Positions 50,423-58,622 of a DNA stretch of 64,000 nucleotides are shown piece after piece. The DNA comes from Pseudomonas syringae CC1557. GTDB lineage: Bacteria > Pseudomonadota > Gammaproteobacteria > Pseudomonadales > Pseudomonadaceae. The DNA is taken from assembly GCF_000452705.1 (NCBI RefSeq), contig NZ_CP007014.1, positions 5,176,501 through 5,240,500 on the forward strand, given 5' to 3'. Made by a program: the position numbers and the translations under genes. Numbering within the stretch: position 1 is the first letter of the stretch; each line of letters starts with the position of its first letter. The notes beneath the pieces are model-generated. The model worked only from the letters and a program-made list of their open reading frames with translations, was not told the DNA's origin and did not search any database.

Positions 50423-50440
50423 GCCCGTCCCCGGACGGGC
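50423..50440 (+). terminator. GC-rich hairpin after aceF
   Basis: GCCCGTCC, a two-base gap, then GGACGGGC form a compact stem nine bases after the aceF stop. It lacks a T-run, so it may act as a 3' stabiliser rather than a terminator; a stronger terminator follows at 50482. Confidence 0.5.
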
Positions 50441-50481
50441 CTTGCTGTATACCTTTGCGAGCTGCCACGCTCGAACCTCAA

Positions 50482-50507
50482 CCCCGCCCTCCAGCGGGGA
50501 TTTTTTT
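50482..50507 (+). terminator. Rho-independent terminator of aceEF
   Basis: CCCCGC and GCGGGG form a six-base stem with a six-base loop, followed by A and seven Ts. Its placement 70 bases after the aceF stop fits the end of the operon. Confidence 0.9.
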
Positions 50508-50518
50508 GCCCTGGATAT

Positions 50519-50712
50519 CGTAGCGCGGCGCAAAAGGGTGACGCAGAGCGTCACGAACGGCATTCCCACGCTGGAGCGTAAGGAACGATAGCCGTTCACA
50601 AGAACACTAGCGTACCCATGCTGGAGCGTTGGAACGGCAGGCGTCCACGCGAACACTATTGTGCCCATGTTCCGCGTGGCATGCCGCTCTGGACGCTCTG
50701 CGTCCGATCTCG
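50519..50712. repeat. Intergenic palindromic repeat, copy B
   Basis: In the aceF-dbpA gap (373 bases, the rest being terminators and the dbpA leader) the sequence carries GCGGCGCA, GAGCGTCACGAACGGCATTC, CCACGCTGGAGCGTAAGGAA followed by CGATAG. It then has two further GCTGGAGCGTTGGAACG-like units and ends with CTCTGGACGCTCTGCGTCCG. It is the longest copy of the family seen here and shows internal duplication of the GGAGCGT-GGAACG unit. I see no gene in this stretch. Confidence 0.78.
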
Positions 50713-50786
50713 CTCTTATCGTCAGTGTGAGGTCTGGCTGGCGGGTGATACACTACGCGACATTTTTGTTTTGCAGGTCCACCGTC

Positions 50787-52166
50787 GTGACTAACACCGC
50801 TTTCAATTCTCTGCCTCTGTCCGCTGCCATGCTGGCTAACCTGGAGTCGCTTGGTTATGCCGAGATGACGCCGATTCAGGCGCAGAGCCTGCCGGTGATC
50901 CTCAAGGGCATGGACCTGATTGCCCAGGCCAAGACTGGCAGCGGCAAGACCGCTGCGTTCGGTATCGGCCTGCTCAACCCGATCAACCCGCGCTTCTTCG
51001 GCTGCCAGGCACTGGTCATGTGCCCGACCCGCGAGCTGGCCGATCAGGTGGCCAAGGAAATCCGCCGCCTGGCGCGCTCGGAAGACAACATCAAGGTGCT
51101 GACGCTCTGCGGCGGCGTGTCTTTCGGCCCGCAGATCGGTTCGCTGGAACACGGCGCGCACATCATCGTCGGCACGCCTGGTCGCATTCAGCAGCACTTG
51201 CGCAAGGGTTCGCTGGTGCTGGACGGCTTGAACACGCTGATTCTCGATGAAGCCGACCGCATGCTGGACATGGGTTTCTACGACTCCATCGCCGACATCA
51301 TCGAGCAGACCCCGCAGCGCCGTCAGACCCTGCTGTTCTCGGCCACTTACCCGGTCGGCATCAAGCAGCTGTCTTCCAAGTTCATGCGCGACCCGCAGAC
51401 TGTAAAAGTCGAAGCGCTGCATGCCGACAGCCAGATCGAGCAGATTTTCTACGAGATATCCCCGGAGCAGCGTCTGGAAGCGGTGGTCAAGGTACTTGGC
51501 CATTTCCGACCGACGTCCTGCGTGGCGTTCTGCTTCACAAAACAGCAGGTTCAGGAAGTGGTCGATCACCTGACCGCCAAAGGCATGTCTGCGGTCGGCC
51601 TGCATGGCGATCTGGAGCAGCGTGACCGTGATCAGGTGCTGGCCATGTTTGCCAACCGCAGCACCTCGGTACTGGTCGCTACCGACGTGGCCGCACGGGG
51701 TCTGGATATCGATGCACTGGACATGGTGATCAACGTCGAGCTGGCGCGTGACTCGGAAATTCACATTCACCGCGTCGGCCGTACCGGTCGTGCAGGCGAG
51801 AAAGGTATCGCGGTCAGCCTCGTGGCACCGTCGGAAAGCCAGCGCGCCCGCGCCATCGAAGAGTTGCAGAAAGCCCCGCTGAACTGGCAGCAATACGACA
51901 ACCTGAGCATCAAGGAAGGCGGCAAGCTGCTGCCGGCCATGACCACCCTGTGTATCGGTTCAGGCCGCAAGGACAAACTGCGCCCTGGCGACATTCTTGG
52001 CGCATTGACCGGCGAAGCCGGGATTCCTGGCACCCAGGTCGGCAAGATCGCAATCTTCGACTTCCAGGCCTATGTCGCCGTCGAACGCAGCATGGCCAAA
52101 CAGGCGCTGGAGCGTCTGAACAACGGCAAGATCAAAGGCAAGTCGCTGCGCGTGCGGATTCTCTGA
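50787..52166 (+). CDS. dbpA: ATP-dependent RNA helicase DbpA
   Basis: With a GTG start at 50787 the protein has 459 residues. DEAD-box motifs occur in order: Q motif (MTPIQAQSLPVIL), Walker A AKTGSGKT, PTRELADQ, GGVSFGPQIG, LDEADRMLD, FSATYP and HRVGRTGRAGE. The C-terminal domain (SGRKDKLRPGDILGALTGEA to VAVERSMAKQALERLNNGKI) is the DbpA-specific RNA-binding domain that recognises hairpin 92 of 23S rRNA. It acts in assembly of the 50S subunit. A second in-frame start farther upstream at 50661 lies within the repeat and is not used. Confidence 0.97.
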   Translation: MTNTAFNSLPLSAAMLANLESLGYAEMTPIQAQSLPVILKGMDLIAQAKTGSGKTAAFGIGLLNPINPRFFGCQALVMCPTRELADQVAKEIRRLARSEDNIKVLTLCGGVSFGPQIGSLEHGAHIIVGTPGRIQQHLRKGSLVLDGLNTLILDEADRMLDMGFYDSIADIIEQTPQRRQTLLFSATYPVGIKQLSSKFMRDPQTVKVEALHADSQIEQIFYEISPEQRLEAVVKVLGHFRPTSCVAFCFTKQQVQEVVDHLTAKGMSAVGLHGDLEQRDRDQVLAMFANRSTSVLVATDVAARGLDIDALDMVINVELARDSEIHIHRVGRTGRAGEKGIAVSLVAPSESQRARAIEELQKAPLNWQQYDNLSIKEGGKLLPAMTTLCIGSGRKDKLRPGDILGALTGEAGIPGTQVGKIAIFDFQAYVAVERSMAKQALERLNNGKIKGKSLRVRIL

Positions 52167-52185
52167 GATAGTCGCTATCTGGATT

Positions 52186-52318
52186 ATCGCCCCCATGCTC
52201 CGCGTGGGGACGCAGTTCTGGACGCTCTGCGTCCGATTTTGAATATGTGGTGCGGCGCAGGTATGTGACCAGAGCGTCACGAGAGGCATTCCCACGCAGA
52301 GCATGGGAACGATCGTGA
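52186..52318. repeat. Intergenic palindromic repeat, copy C
   Basis: Between dbpA and the flavoprotein gene, CCATGCTCCGCGTGGGGACG, CAGTTCTGGACGCTCTGCGT plus CCGAT, GCGGCGCAGGTATGTGACC, GAGCGTCAC and GCATTCCCACGCAGAGCATG occur. The modules match copies A and B, but with the CTCTGCGTCC block placed first. It reaches to within 25 bases of the next start codon. Confidence 0.78.
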
Positions 52319-52341
52319 CCTACCGATCGAGGAAACACGCT

Positions 52342-53520
52342 GTGCCCGTTACTGACGTTGTAATCATTGGCGCTGGCGCCGCAGGTCTGATGTGTGCGTT
52401 CACCGCTGCCGCTCGCGGGCGCAAGGTGCTGTTGATTGATCATGCCAACAAGCCCGGCAAAAAGATCCTCATGTCCGGTGGCGGGCGCTGCAACTTCACC
52501 AACATGTACACCGAGCCGGCCAACTTCCTGTCGCAAAACCCGCATTTCTGCAAATCGGCACTGGCCCGCTACACCCAATGGGATTTCATCGCGATGGTCG
52601 CCAAACATGGCGTGCCGTATCACGAGAAAAAGCTCGGCCAGCTGTTCTGCGACAACAAGTCCAGCGACATTCTGGAAATGCTTCTGGAAGAATGCCGCCA
52701 AGCCGGTGTCAGCCTGCACATGGACACTGCTGTGCAGCAGATCGAAAAGACCGACTCCGGCTACAGCCTGCAGACCACGCTGGGCACACTGAACTGCCAG
52801 TCACTGGTGATAGCCACCGGCGGGCTGTCGATCCCGACGCTGGGCGCGACCGGCTTCGGCTATCAGGTCGGCAAGCAATTCGGCCACACACTGTTGCCCA
52901 CCCGCGCCGGGCTGGTGCCCTTCACCATTACCGACCAGCTCAAGGACTTGTGCACCGAGCTGTCCGGCACCTCGGTGGACTGCCTGGTGAGCTGCAACGA
53001 CACCAGCTTCCGGGAAAACATCCTGTTCACCCACCGCGGCCTCAGCGGCCCGGCCATTTTGCAGATTTCCTCCTTCTGGCAGCCCGGCGACACAGTAGAA
53101 ATCAACCTGCTGCCTGATCACGATGTGCCCGCCTGGCTCTCGCAGCAACAGGCAGAGCGCCCCAACAGCGAGCTGAAAACCTTGCTGGGCGAAATCTTCA
53201 CCAAGAAGATGGCCAACCTGATCGCCGAACACTGGTTCGTTTCCAAACCCATGAAGCAGTACACCCACGCCGAGCTGGCCGAGATCGCTGCAAAACTGGC
53301 GAGCTGGCAGGTGGTCCCGGCAGGCACCGAGGGCTATCGCACGGCTGAAGTGACACTGGGCGGTATTGATACTCGCGAAGTGTCTTCCAAGACCATGGAG
53401 TCGCTGAAATCACCCGGCCTCTATTTCGTTGGCGAAGTGCTGGACGTGAGCGGCCACTTGGGCGGTTTCAATTTCCAGTGGGCCTGGGCATCGGCCTACG
53501 CCGCAGCGCAGTACGTCTGA
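52342..53520 (+). CDS. HI0933/YhiN-family flavoprotein (NAD(P)/FAD-dependent oxidoreductase)
   Basis: Using the GTG at 52342 (GAGGAA upstream) the protein has 392 residues. The N-terminal FAD motif is VVIIGAGAAGLMCAFTAAAR, followed by the family signature ILMSGGGRCNFTNMY. The second nucleotide-contact loop is LVIATGGLSIPTLGATGFGY, and the C-terminal FAD segment is LYFVGEVLDVSGHLGGFNF followed by QWAWASAYAAAQ. The family's reaction is unknown. The proximity of repeat copy C to the start could affect expression. Confidence 0.9.
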   Translation: MPVTDVVIIGAGAAGLMCAFTAAARGRKVLLIDHANKPGKKILMSGGGRCNFTNMYTEPANFLSQNPHFCKSALARYTQWDFIAMVAKHGVPYHEKKLGQLFCDNKSSDILEMLLEECRQAGVSLHMDTAVQQIEKTDSGYSLQTTLGTLNCQSLVIATGGLSIPTLGATGFGYQVGKQFGHTLLPTRAGLVPFTITDQLKDLCTELSGTSVDCLVSCNDTSFRENILFTHRGLSGPAILQISSFWQPGDTVEINLLPDHDVPAWLSQQQAERPNSELKTLLGEIFTKKMANLIAEHWFVSKPMKQYTHAELAEIAAKLASWQVVPAGTEGYRTAEVTLGGIDTREVSSKTMESLKSPGLYFVGEVLDVSGHLGGFNFQWAWASAYAAAQYV

Positions 53521-53654
53521 CATAACCGTTTGAACCAAGATCGCGACACTGCGAACCGTATAAATTTTGCAAGGCGGATGTACAGCCAGCCATTTGGGCT
53601 GTACATATCCTCCTGCACGATCGATCAATTGCGAACAGGGCCGTCAGCTTATCC

Positions 53655-55853
53655 ATGGCATCGAAATCTCTCCGTCATACATTCCGTCGATTGTGGGCGC
53701 TGGATAAATTCAGCTATAGCGTTCGTGTCTTCATTGCACTGACCGGCAGCATGCTGCTGTGCTGGTATCAAAACGAGATGGCCCTGCTGATCCCACTGTT
53801 TCTGGGAATTATCGCCTGCGCCCTGGCTGAAACCGATGACAGCTGGCAGGGCAGGCTCAACGCCTTGGCCGTGACGCTGGTGTGTTTCAGCATCGCCGCC
53901 CTCGCCGTCGAACTGTTATTCCCCTACCCCTGGCTGTTTGTCTGCTCACTGGCGCTGGCCAGCTTTGGCCTGACCATGCTCGGCGCGCTGGGCGAACGCT
54001 ATGGCGCGATTGCCTATGGCACGCTGATTCTGTCGGTGTACACCATGATCGGGGTCGATCAGCGCGGCGGTCAGGTGACGGACTTCTGGCACGAGCCGAT
54101 GCTGCTGGTCGCCGGGGCTGCGTGGTACGGCCTGCTGTCGGTAGTGTGGCAGATGCTGTTTTCCAACCAGCCGGTGCAGCAGGCGCTGGCGCGGCTGTTT
54201 CGCGAACTGGGGCAGTACCTGAAACTAAAATCGACGCTGTTCGAGCCCATCCGCAACCTCAACGTGGAAGCTCGCCGCCTGGAGCTGGCGCAGCAGAACG
54301 GTCGCGTGGTCGCGGCGCTGAACTCGACCAAGGAAATCATCCTGCACCGCGTCGGCAGCGGTCGCCCCGGCTCGAAGGTCAGCCGCTACCTGAAGCTGTA
54401 TTTCATCGCTCAGGACATTCACGAGCGCGCCAGTTCGTCGCACTACCCTTACAACTCGCTGGCCGACGCGTTTTTCCACAGTGACGTGCTGTTCCGTTGC
54501 CAGCGCTTGCTGCGTCAGCAAGGCGTTGCCTGTCAGGCGCTCTCAGAGTCCATCCAGCTGCGTCAGCCGTTCGTGTATGACCCCAGCTTCGCAGAAGCCA
54601 TGGAAGACCTGCAGGCGTCGCTTGAGCACCTGCGCATCCAGAGCAACCCGGCATGGCGCGGCTTGCTGCGTTCACTGCGCGCACTGGCGACCAACCTCGG
54701 CACGCTGGACCGGCTGATCAGCGATGCCAGCAATCCGGACGCCGTCGCCGATGCCACCGACAGCAGCCTGCTGGACCGCTCGCCGCGCAACCTCAAGGAT
54801 GTCTGGACGCGCCTGCGTCTGCAAATGACTCCGACCTCGTTGCTGTTTCGCCATGCATTGCGTCTGCCGCTGGCGCTGACCATCGGTTACGCGATGGTGC
54901 ACCTGATTCACCCGTCGCAAGGCTACTGGATCATCCTGACCACGGTGTTTGTCTGCCAGCCCAGCTATGGCGCGACCCGGCGCAAGCTCGGACAGCGGAT
55001 CATCGGCACCGCGATTGGCCTGACAGTCGGCTGGGTGCTGTTCGATCTGGTCACCAGCCCGATTCTGCAATCGATGTGTGCGGTGCTCGCCGGGGTGGTG
55101 TTCTTCGTCAACCGCACCACGCGCTACACCCTGTCGACCGCCGCTATCACCGTGATGGTACTGTTCTGTTTCAATCAGGTCGGCGACGGTTACGGCCTGT
55201 TTCTGCCGCGCCTGTTCGACACACTGCTGGGCAGCCTGATCGCCGGCCTTGCGGTGTTCCTGTTCCTGCCGGACTGGCAGGGACGGCGTCTCAACAAAGT
55301 GCTGGCCAACACGCTGACCTGCAACAGCATCTATCTGCGCCAGATCATGCAGCAGTACGCCAAAGGCAAGAGCGATGACCTGGCCTATCGACTGGCACGG
55401 CGCAACGCCCACAACGCCGATGCCGCGCTGTCCACCACGCTGGCCAACATGCTCATGGAGCCCGGCCATTTCCGCAAGGAAGCCGACGTCGGCTTTCGCT
55501 TCCTGGTGCTGTCGCACACGCTGTTGAGTTATCTGTCAGGCCTTGGCGCCCACCGCGACACGCAGTTGCCGAGTGACGTCCACGAGCACCTGATAGATGG
55601 CGCCGGTGCGACACTGGCCGCCAGCATTGATGAGATCGCCCAGAGCCTGGCCGAGAAGCAACCGGTTGCCGTGCACAGTGATGCTGAAGAAGCCCTGGCC
55701 GCAGAGCTGGAACAATTGCCGGAAGAGATGGATGAAAGTCAGCGCCTGGTGCAGGCGCAACTGGCGTTGATCTGTCGTCAACTGGCACCACTGCGGACCT
55801 TGGCCGCGCACCTCATCAAAGCTCCGGAGACTGTTGCAGACCGTGCAGTCTGA
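53655..55853 (+). CDS. yccS: YccS/FUSC-family inner-membrane transporter-like protein
   Basis: The 732-residue protein has two hydrophobic blocks, each with several helices: residues about 25-170 (VFIALTGSMLLCWYQNEMAL, LLIPLFLGIIACALAE) and about 400-540 (ALRLPLALTIGYAMVHLIHP, SQGYWIILTTVFVCQPSYGA). Cytoplasmic regions follow each block. This duplicated layout and the WIILTTVFVCQPSYGATRRK signature are those of the YccS branch of the FUSC family, related to AaeB efflux proteins. The substrate is unknown. It overlaps the convergent binding-protein gene by 38 bases. Confidence 0.88.
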   Translation: MASKSLRHTFRRLWALDKFSYSVRVFIALTGSMLLCWYQNEMALLIPLFLGIIACALAETDDSWQGRLNALAVTLVCFSIAALAVELLFPYPWLFVCSLALASFGLTMLGALGERYGAIAYGTLILSVYTMIGVDQRGGQVTDFWHEPMLLVAGAAWYGLLSVVWQMLFSNQPVQQALARLFRELGQYLKLKSTLFEPIRNLNVEARRLELAQQNGRVVAALNSTKEIILHRVGSGRPGSKVSRYLKLYFIAQDIHERASSSHYPYNSLADAFFHSDVLFRCQRLLRQQGVACQALSESIQLRQPFVYDPSFAEAMEDLQASLEHLRIQSNPAWRGLLRSLRALATNLGTLDRLISDASNPDAVADATDSSLLDRSPRNLKDVWTRLRLQMTPTSLLFRHALRLPLALTIGYAMVHLIHPSQGYWIILTTVFVCQPSYGATRRKLGQRIIGTAIGLTVGWVLFDLVTSPILQSMCAVLAGVVFFVNRTTRYTLSTAAITVMVLFCFNQVGDGYGLFLPRLFDTLLGSLIAGLAVFLFLPDWQGRRLNKVLANTLTCNSIYLRQIMQQYAKGKSDDLAYRLARRNAHNADAALSTTLANMLMEPGHFRKEADVGFRFLVLSHTLLSYLSGLGAHRDTQLPSDVHEHLIDGAGATLAASIDEIAQSLAEKQPVAVHSDAEEALAAELEQLPEEMDESQRLVQAQLALICRQLAPLRTLAAHLIKAPETVADRAV

Positions 55854-56571
55854 GCAACTCTTCGTAAGTGCCGTCGGCTTTCATGGCGGTGATTTCATGA
55901 TCGAAATCGGCGACGATCTTCGCGTGTAGCGGATTTTTCAGGCTGACCAGAATATGCAGGCTGTTCTCGCTCAATGACCCCGGCATGAATTCGACCCGAT
56001 TGCGAACCTCGTCAGACTCCAGCGCCAGGTTGTAACGCGCGACGTATTCGTCTTCCAGCGCGAGGTCGACGCGAGCCGCAGCCAGCATGCGCACGGCAGT
56101 GGAGAAATTCTGCACCGGGACCTTCTTGAGCAATGTGTCGCTATCGAATGCAGGGGCATACGCGTAACCACGCACCACCGCAATCATGTAGTGATGCAAT
56201 TGCTCATGGGACAGGCTGCTGATCGCCGAATCCTTGCGCTTGATGAAGCGAATCCGATTGAGCAGGTATTCCGCAGAAAACTCGCCGATTTTCATACGCT
56301 CTTCGCTGAACCATGCATTGATCAGCACATCGTGACGCCCTTCGCTCAGCCCCAGCAGCGCCCGTGCCCACGGCACCTGTTCGTAAACAGTGGTGTATCC
56401 GGCGCGGCGCAGGGCCGTGTTGACGATGTCAGTGGCCAGCCCGCCATTGAGCAGCAGCGCATCGGTAAAGGGCGGCCAGGGGTCAGCGACAAGCCGCAGT
56501 TTCTCCGCTGCGCTGGCGGATGCCATCAGCAAAAAGAACAGCAACCCAACCGCTCGAAGCCACTGCGACAT
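55816..56571 (-). CDS. Periplasmic solute-binding protein, family 3
   Basis: Starting at the ATG 56571 (AGGAA upstream), the 251-residue protein has the signal peptide MSQWLRAVGLLFFLLMASAS with cleavage near ASAA. The mature part begins KLRLVADPWPPFTDALLLNG, the typical first strand of family 3 binding proteins, then GLATDIVNTALRRAGYTTVY. There is no adjacent permease or ATPase, so it may be an orphan receptor or serve a transporter elsewhere. Its stop lies inside the end of the yccS gene on the other strand. Confidence 0.85.
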   Translation of the reverse strand: MSQWLRAVGLLFFLLMASASAAEKLRLVADPWPPFTDALLLNGGLATDIVNTALRRAGYTTVYEQVPWARALLGLSEGRHDVLINAWFSEERMKIGEFSAEYLLNRIRFIKRKDSAISSLSHEQLHHYMIAVVRGYAYAPAFDSDTLLKKVPVQNFSTAVRMLAAARVDLALEDEYVARYNLALESDEVRNRVEFMPGSLSENSLHILVSLKNPLHAKIVADFDHEITAMKADGTYEELLRLHGLQQSPEL

Positions 56572-56796
56572 GCTCAGGTTCCTGAAAGGGCGGTATGCCC
56601 GATTCAAACCTATCGGCAGCAAAACCGTCACTCATTAGAGCGCCTACACACTTTTATTGAAGACCTGAAGCACTCAATAGACAACCTGAGAGTGGCACGC
56701 TTTCTGTAACGCTGCATGCAGATCTTCACGCTGTTTATTGGGAATGGCGCAGGATACGTTTAGACTTCGCTTCTGGTTTCCCTGCGAGTCTGCAAC

Positions 56797-57255
56797 ATGT
56801 CTATCGAATGGATCTGCAAACATCACACCGAACTGAGCATTCAGCAGCTCTACGCCGTGCTGCAACTGCGTGCCGAGGTGTTTGTGGTCGAGCAGCAATG
56901 CGTGTACCTGGACGTCGACGGACAGGACCTGACAGGCGATACCTGCCACCTGATGGCCTGGCAGGGAGACAAGCTGGTGGCTTACCTTCGTTTGCTTGAC
57001 CCGATCCAGCAAGGCGGCGACGTGACCATCGGCCGCGTCGTGACTGCCCCTTCGATTCGCAGCAGAGGCATCGGCCACGAACTGATGGTACAGGCCCTGG
57101 AGAACGCAGAACGCCGATGGCCTGATCAGCCAATCTACCTCTCGGCTCAGGCCCACTTGCAGGGCTATTACAGCCGTTACGGCTTCGACCCGATTGGCGA
57201 AATCTACCTCGAAGACGACATCCCCCACATCGGCATGCGCCGCGATCTGGATTAG
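56797..57255 (+). CDS. elaA: GNAT N-acetyltransferase, ElaA family
   Basis: The 152-residue protein begins MSIEWICKHHTELSIQQLYA and contains the ElaA signature LRAEVFVVEQQCVYLDVDGQ and DLTGDTCHL. The acetyl-CoA loop is GRVVTAPSIRSRGIGHELM, and the C-terminal part is LQGYYSRYGFDPIGEIYLED. Its substrate is unknown. It stands alone between the binding-protein gene and a small DNA-binding-like gene. Confidence 0.9.
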   Translation: MSIEWICKHHTELSIQQLYAVLQLRAEVFVVEQQCVYLDVDGQDLTGDTCHLMAWQGDKLVAYLRLLDPIQQGGDVTIGRVVTAPSIRSRGIGHELMVQALENAERRWPDQPIYLSAQAHLQGYYSRYGFDPIGEIYLEDDIPHIGMRRDLD

Positions 57256-57256
57256 G

Positions 57257-57275
57257 GGCAGCTTTGAGCTGCAAG
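57257..57275. repeat. Short heptamer-like repeat
   Basis: GGGCAGCTTTGAGCTGCAAG follows the elaA stop. It contains one AGCTTTGA-like and one AGCTGCA unit of the heptamer family at 16759-16821, and forms a small inverted repeat (GCAGCTTTGAGCTGC). Confidence 0.6.
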
Positions 57276-57295
57276 CACTGGAAGAGGATTCGTCG

Positions 57296-57592
57296 ATGGA
57301 CGTCAGCAAGACCAAAAGCAGTTTCTATCGCCGGCTGTACGTGGCGTATCTGATTGATTCAAAACTTGCCTGCAGCGTACCCGAACTGACCGCAGTGACC
57401 GGCATGCCGCGCCGCACTGCGCAGGACACCATCAGCGCGCTCTCTGATCTGGACATCGAGTGCGAATTCGAACAACAGGAAGGCGCGCGCAATCACGCTG
57501 GCAGTTACTGCATTCGCAACTGGGGCGCCATCGACAAGACCTGGATCGCCCGCAACCTGACTGGCATCAAAGCGGTGCTTGGGTATCCTTAG
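57296..57592 (+). CDS. Small winged-helix-like protein
   Basis: The 98-residue protein MDVSKTKSSFYRRLYVAYLI starts at ATG 57296 after GGAAGAGGA; the longer frame to 57194 overlaps elaA and is not favoured. The centre, SVPELTAVTGMPRRTAQDTI, reads as a helix-turn-helix, followed by a wing-like stretch ECEFEQQEGARNHAGSYCIR. It is probably a cytoplasmic DNA-binding protein. It resembles small winged-helix proteins found beside housekeeping genes in Pseudomonas. Target and function are unknown. Confidence 0.72.
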   Translation: MDVSKTKSSFYRRLYVAYLIDSKLACSVPELTAVTGMPRRTAQDTISALSDLDIECEFEQQEGARNHAGSYCIRNWGAIDKTWIARNLTGIKAVLGYP

Positions 57593-57637
57593 GCTCAGTA
57601 TCAAAAGTATTGTCGCAAGCACGGCTGGCACAGACCA

Positions 57638-57949
57638 ATGAGAAAATCGCTGCACATACTCCTTTTGAGCGCATGTATTATTGCAACTGCGTTTATCAGT
57701 ACCGCTAATGCGACCATGAGGTGTGGCACGGCGCTCATCAGTGAGGGCGACTCAATGTCAACGGTTCTAGCTAAATGCGGCCCCCCATCAAGAAAGAGCA
57801 GCGAGGGCCCTGCCAGGCGTACCAACGGAGTTCCCAGACTTAACGCGGCGACCATAACTGTATTTGTTTATGGCCCTGATGGCGGATCCTATCAATACCT
57901 TCGGTTCATAGACGAAAAGTTAATCGAAATTGACATGAGGCGTGAGTGA
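57638..57949 (+). CDS. Secreted DUF2845-type small protein
   Basis: The 103-residue product starts MRKSLHILLLSACIIATAFI and has a signal peptide cleaved near ANA. The mature chain begins TMRCGTALISEGDSMSTVLA and KCGPPS, a pattern of DUF2845 proteins (paired cysteines and GxPxS). It ends FIDEKLIEIDMRRE. Base composition is lower in GC than the neighbours, with codons such as ATA, TTA and CTA, suggesting weak selection or transfer. There is no known function. Confidence 0.7.
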   Translation: MRKSLHILLLSACIIATAFISTANATMRCGTALISEGDSMSTVLAKCGPPSRKSSEGPARRTNGVPRLNAATITVFVYGPDGGSYQYLRFIDEKLIEIDMRRE

Positions 57950-58012
57950 CCGCCGGTGTATATACAGAAAGCCGTATTCCTGGGTTTACGCACAGAGCCT
58001 GGGAAAGGCACT

Positions 58013-58040
58013 TTCAAACTTCAAACTTCAAACTTCAAGC
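58013..58040. repeat. Heptamer tandem repeat (TTCAAAC x3, TTCAAGC)
   Basis: Four consecutive 7-base units are the inverted counterpart of the GCTTGAA repeat at 16759-16821. They lie in the gap between the DUF2845 gene and the convergent metallopeptidase gene, again near gene ends. Confidence 0.8.
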
Positions 58041-58066
58041 TAAAGGCATGAAGCAAAGCTTCTGGC

Positions 58067-58603
58067 TTAACGCTTGCCGTTTAAAGCTTGCAGCTCGCTG
58101 TATGTCAGATAAACGCGCAGGTCGAATTCCAGCTGGTGGTAGCCGGGCAGCATGTGCTCACACAGCTGGTAAAACGCCTTGTTGTGATCAGACTCCCGAA
58201 AATGCGCCAGCTCATGGACAACGATCATTTTCAGAAACTCCGGTGGCGCTTCCTTGAACAAGGCCGCTACACGAATCTCGTTACTGGCCTTGAGCTTGCC
58301 GCCCTGCACTCTGGATATCTTGGTGTGCAGCCCGAGCGCACGGTGGGTGAGGTCCAGCCGGTTATCGAACAGGACTTTTCTGATCGCCGGTGCGTTACGC
58401 AGATGGTCCTGCTTCAGGGCCAGAGCGTAGGCATACAGCGCCTTGTCGCTCTGAATCTGATGCCGCGCGGGATAGCGCTGTTCCAGGTAGTCCGCCAGTC
58501 GCCCCTGATCGATCAATTGCTGCACCTGATCCTGCAACGCCTGCGGATAGGCTTGCAGGTATTTGAGCGGGGCGCGACTGGATGCGGTCATGGGGCCTGA
58601 CAC
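58067..58603 (-). CDS. YgjP-type zinc metallopeptidase (M48/WLM-like)
   Basis: The 178-residue cytoplasmic protein has the zinc-peptidase core MIVVHELAHFRESDHNKAF: H130, E131, H134 and a third ligand H140, followed by FYQLCEHMLPGY. The family (DUF45/YgjP) is widespread; its substrate is unknown. The frame opens with MSGPMTASSR; the second ATG (58591) is an alternative start. It lies 19 bases downstream of the diguanylate regulator gene on the same strand. Confidence 0.87.
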   Translation of the reverse strand: MSGPMTASSRAPLKYLQAYPQALQDQVQQLIDQGRLADYLEQRYPARHQIQSDKALYAYALALKQDHLRNAPAIRKVLFDNRLDLTHRALGLHTKISRVQGGKLKASNEIRVAALFKEAPPEFLKMIVVHELAHFRESDHNKAFYQLCEHMLPGYHQLEFDLRVYLTYSELQALNGKR

Positions 58604-58622
58604 TGTTCAGAAAAGCGCCATT

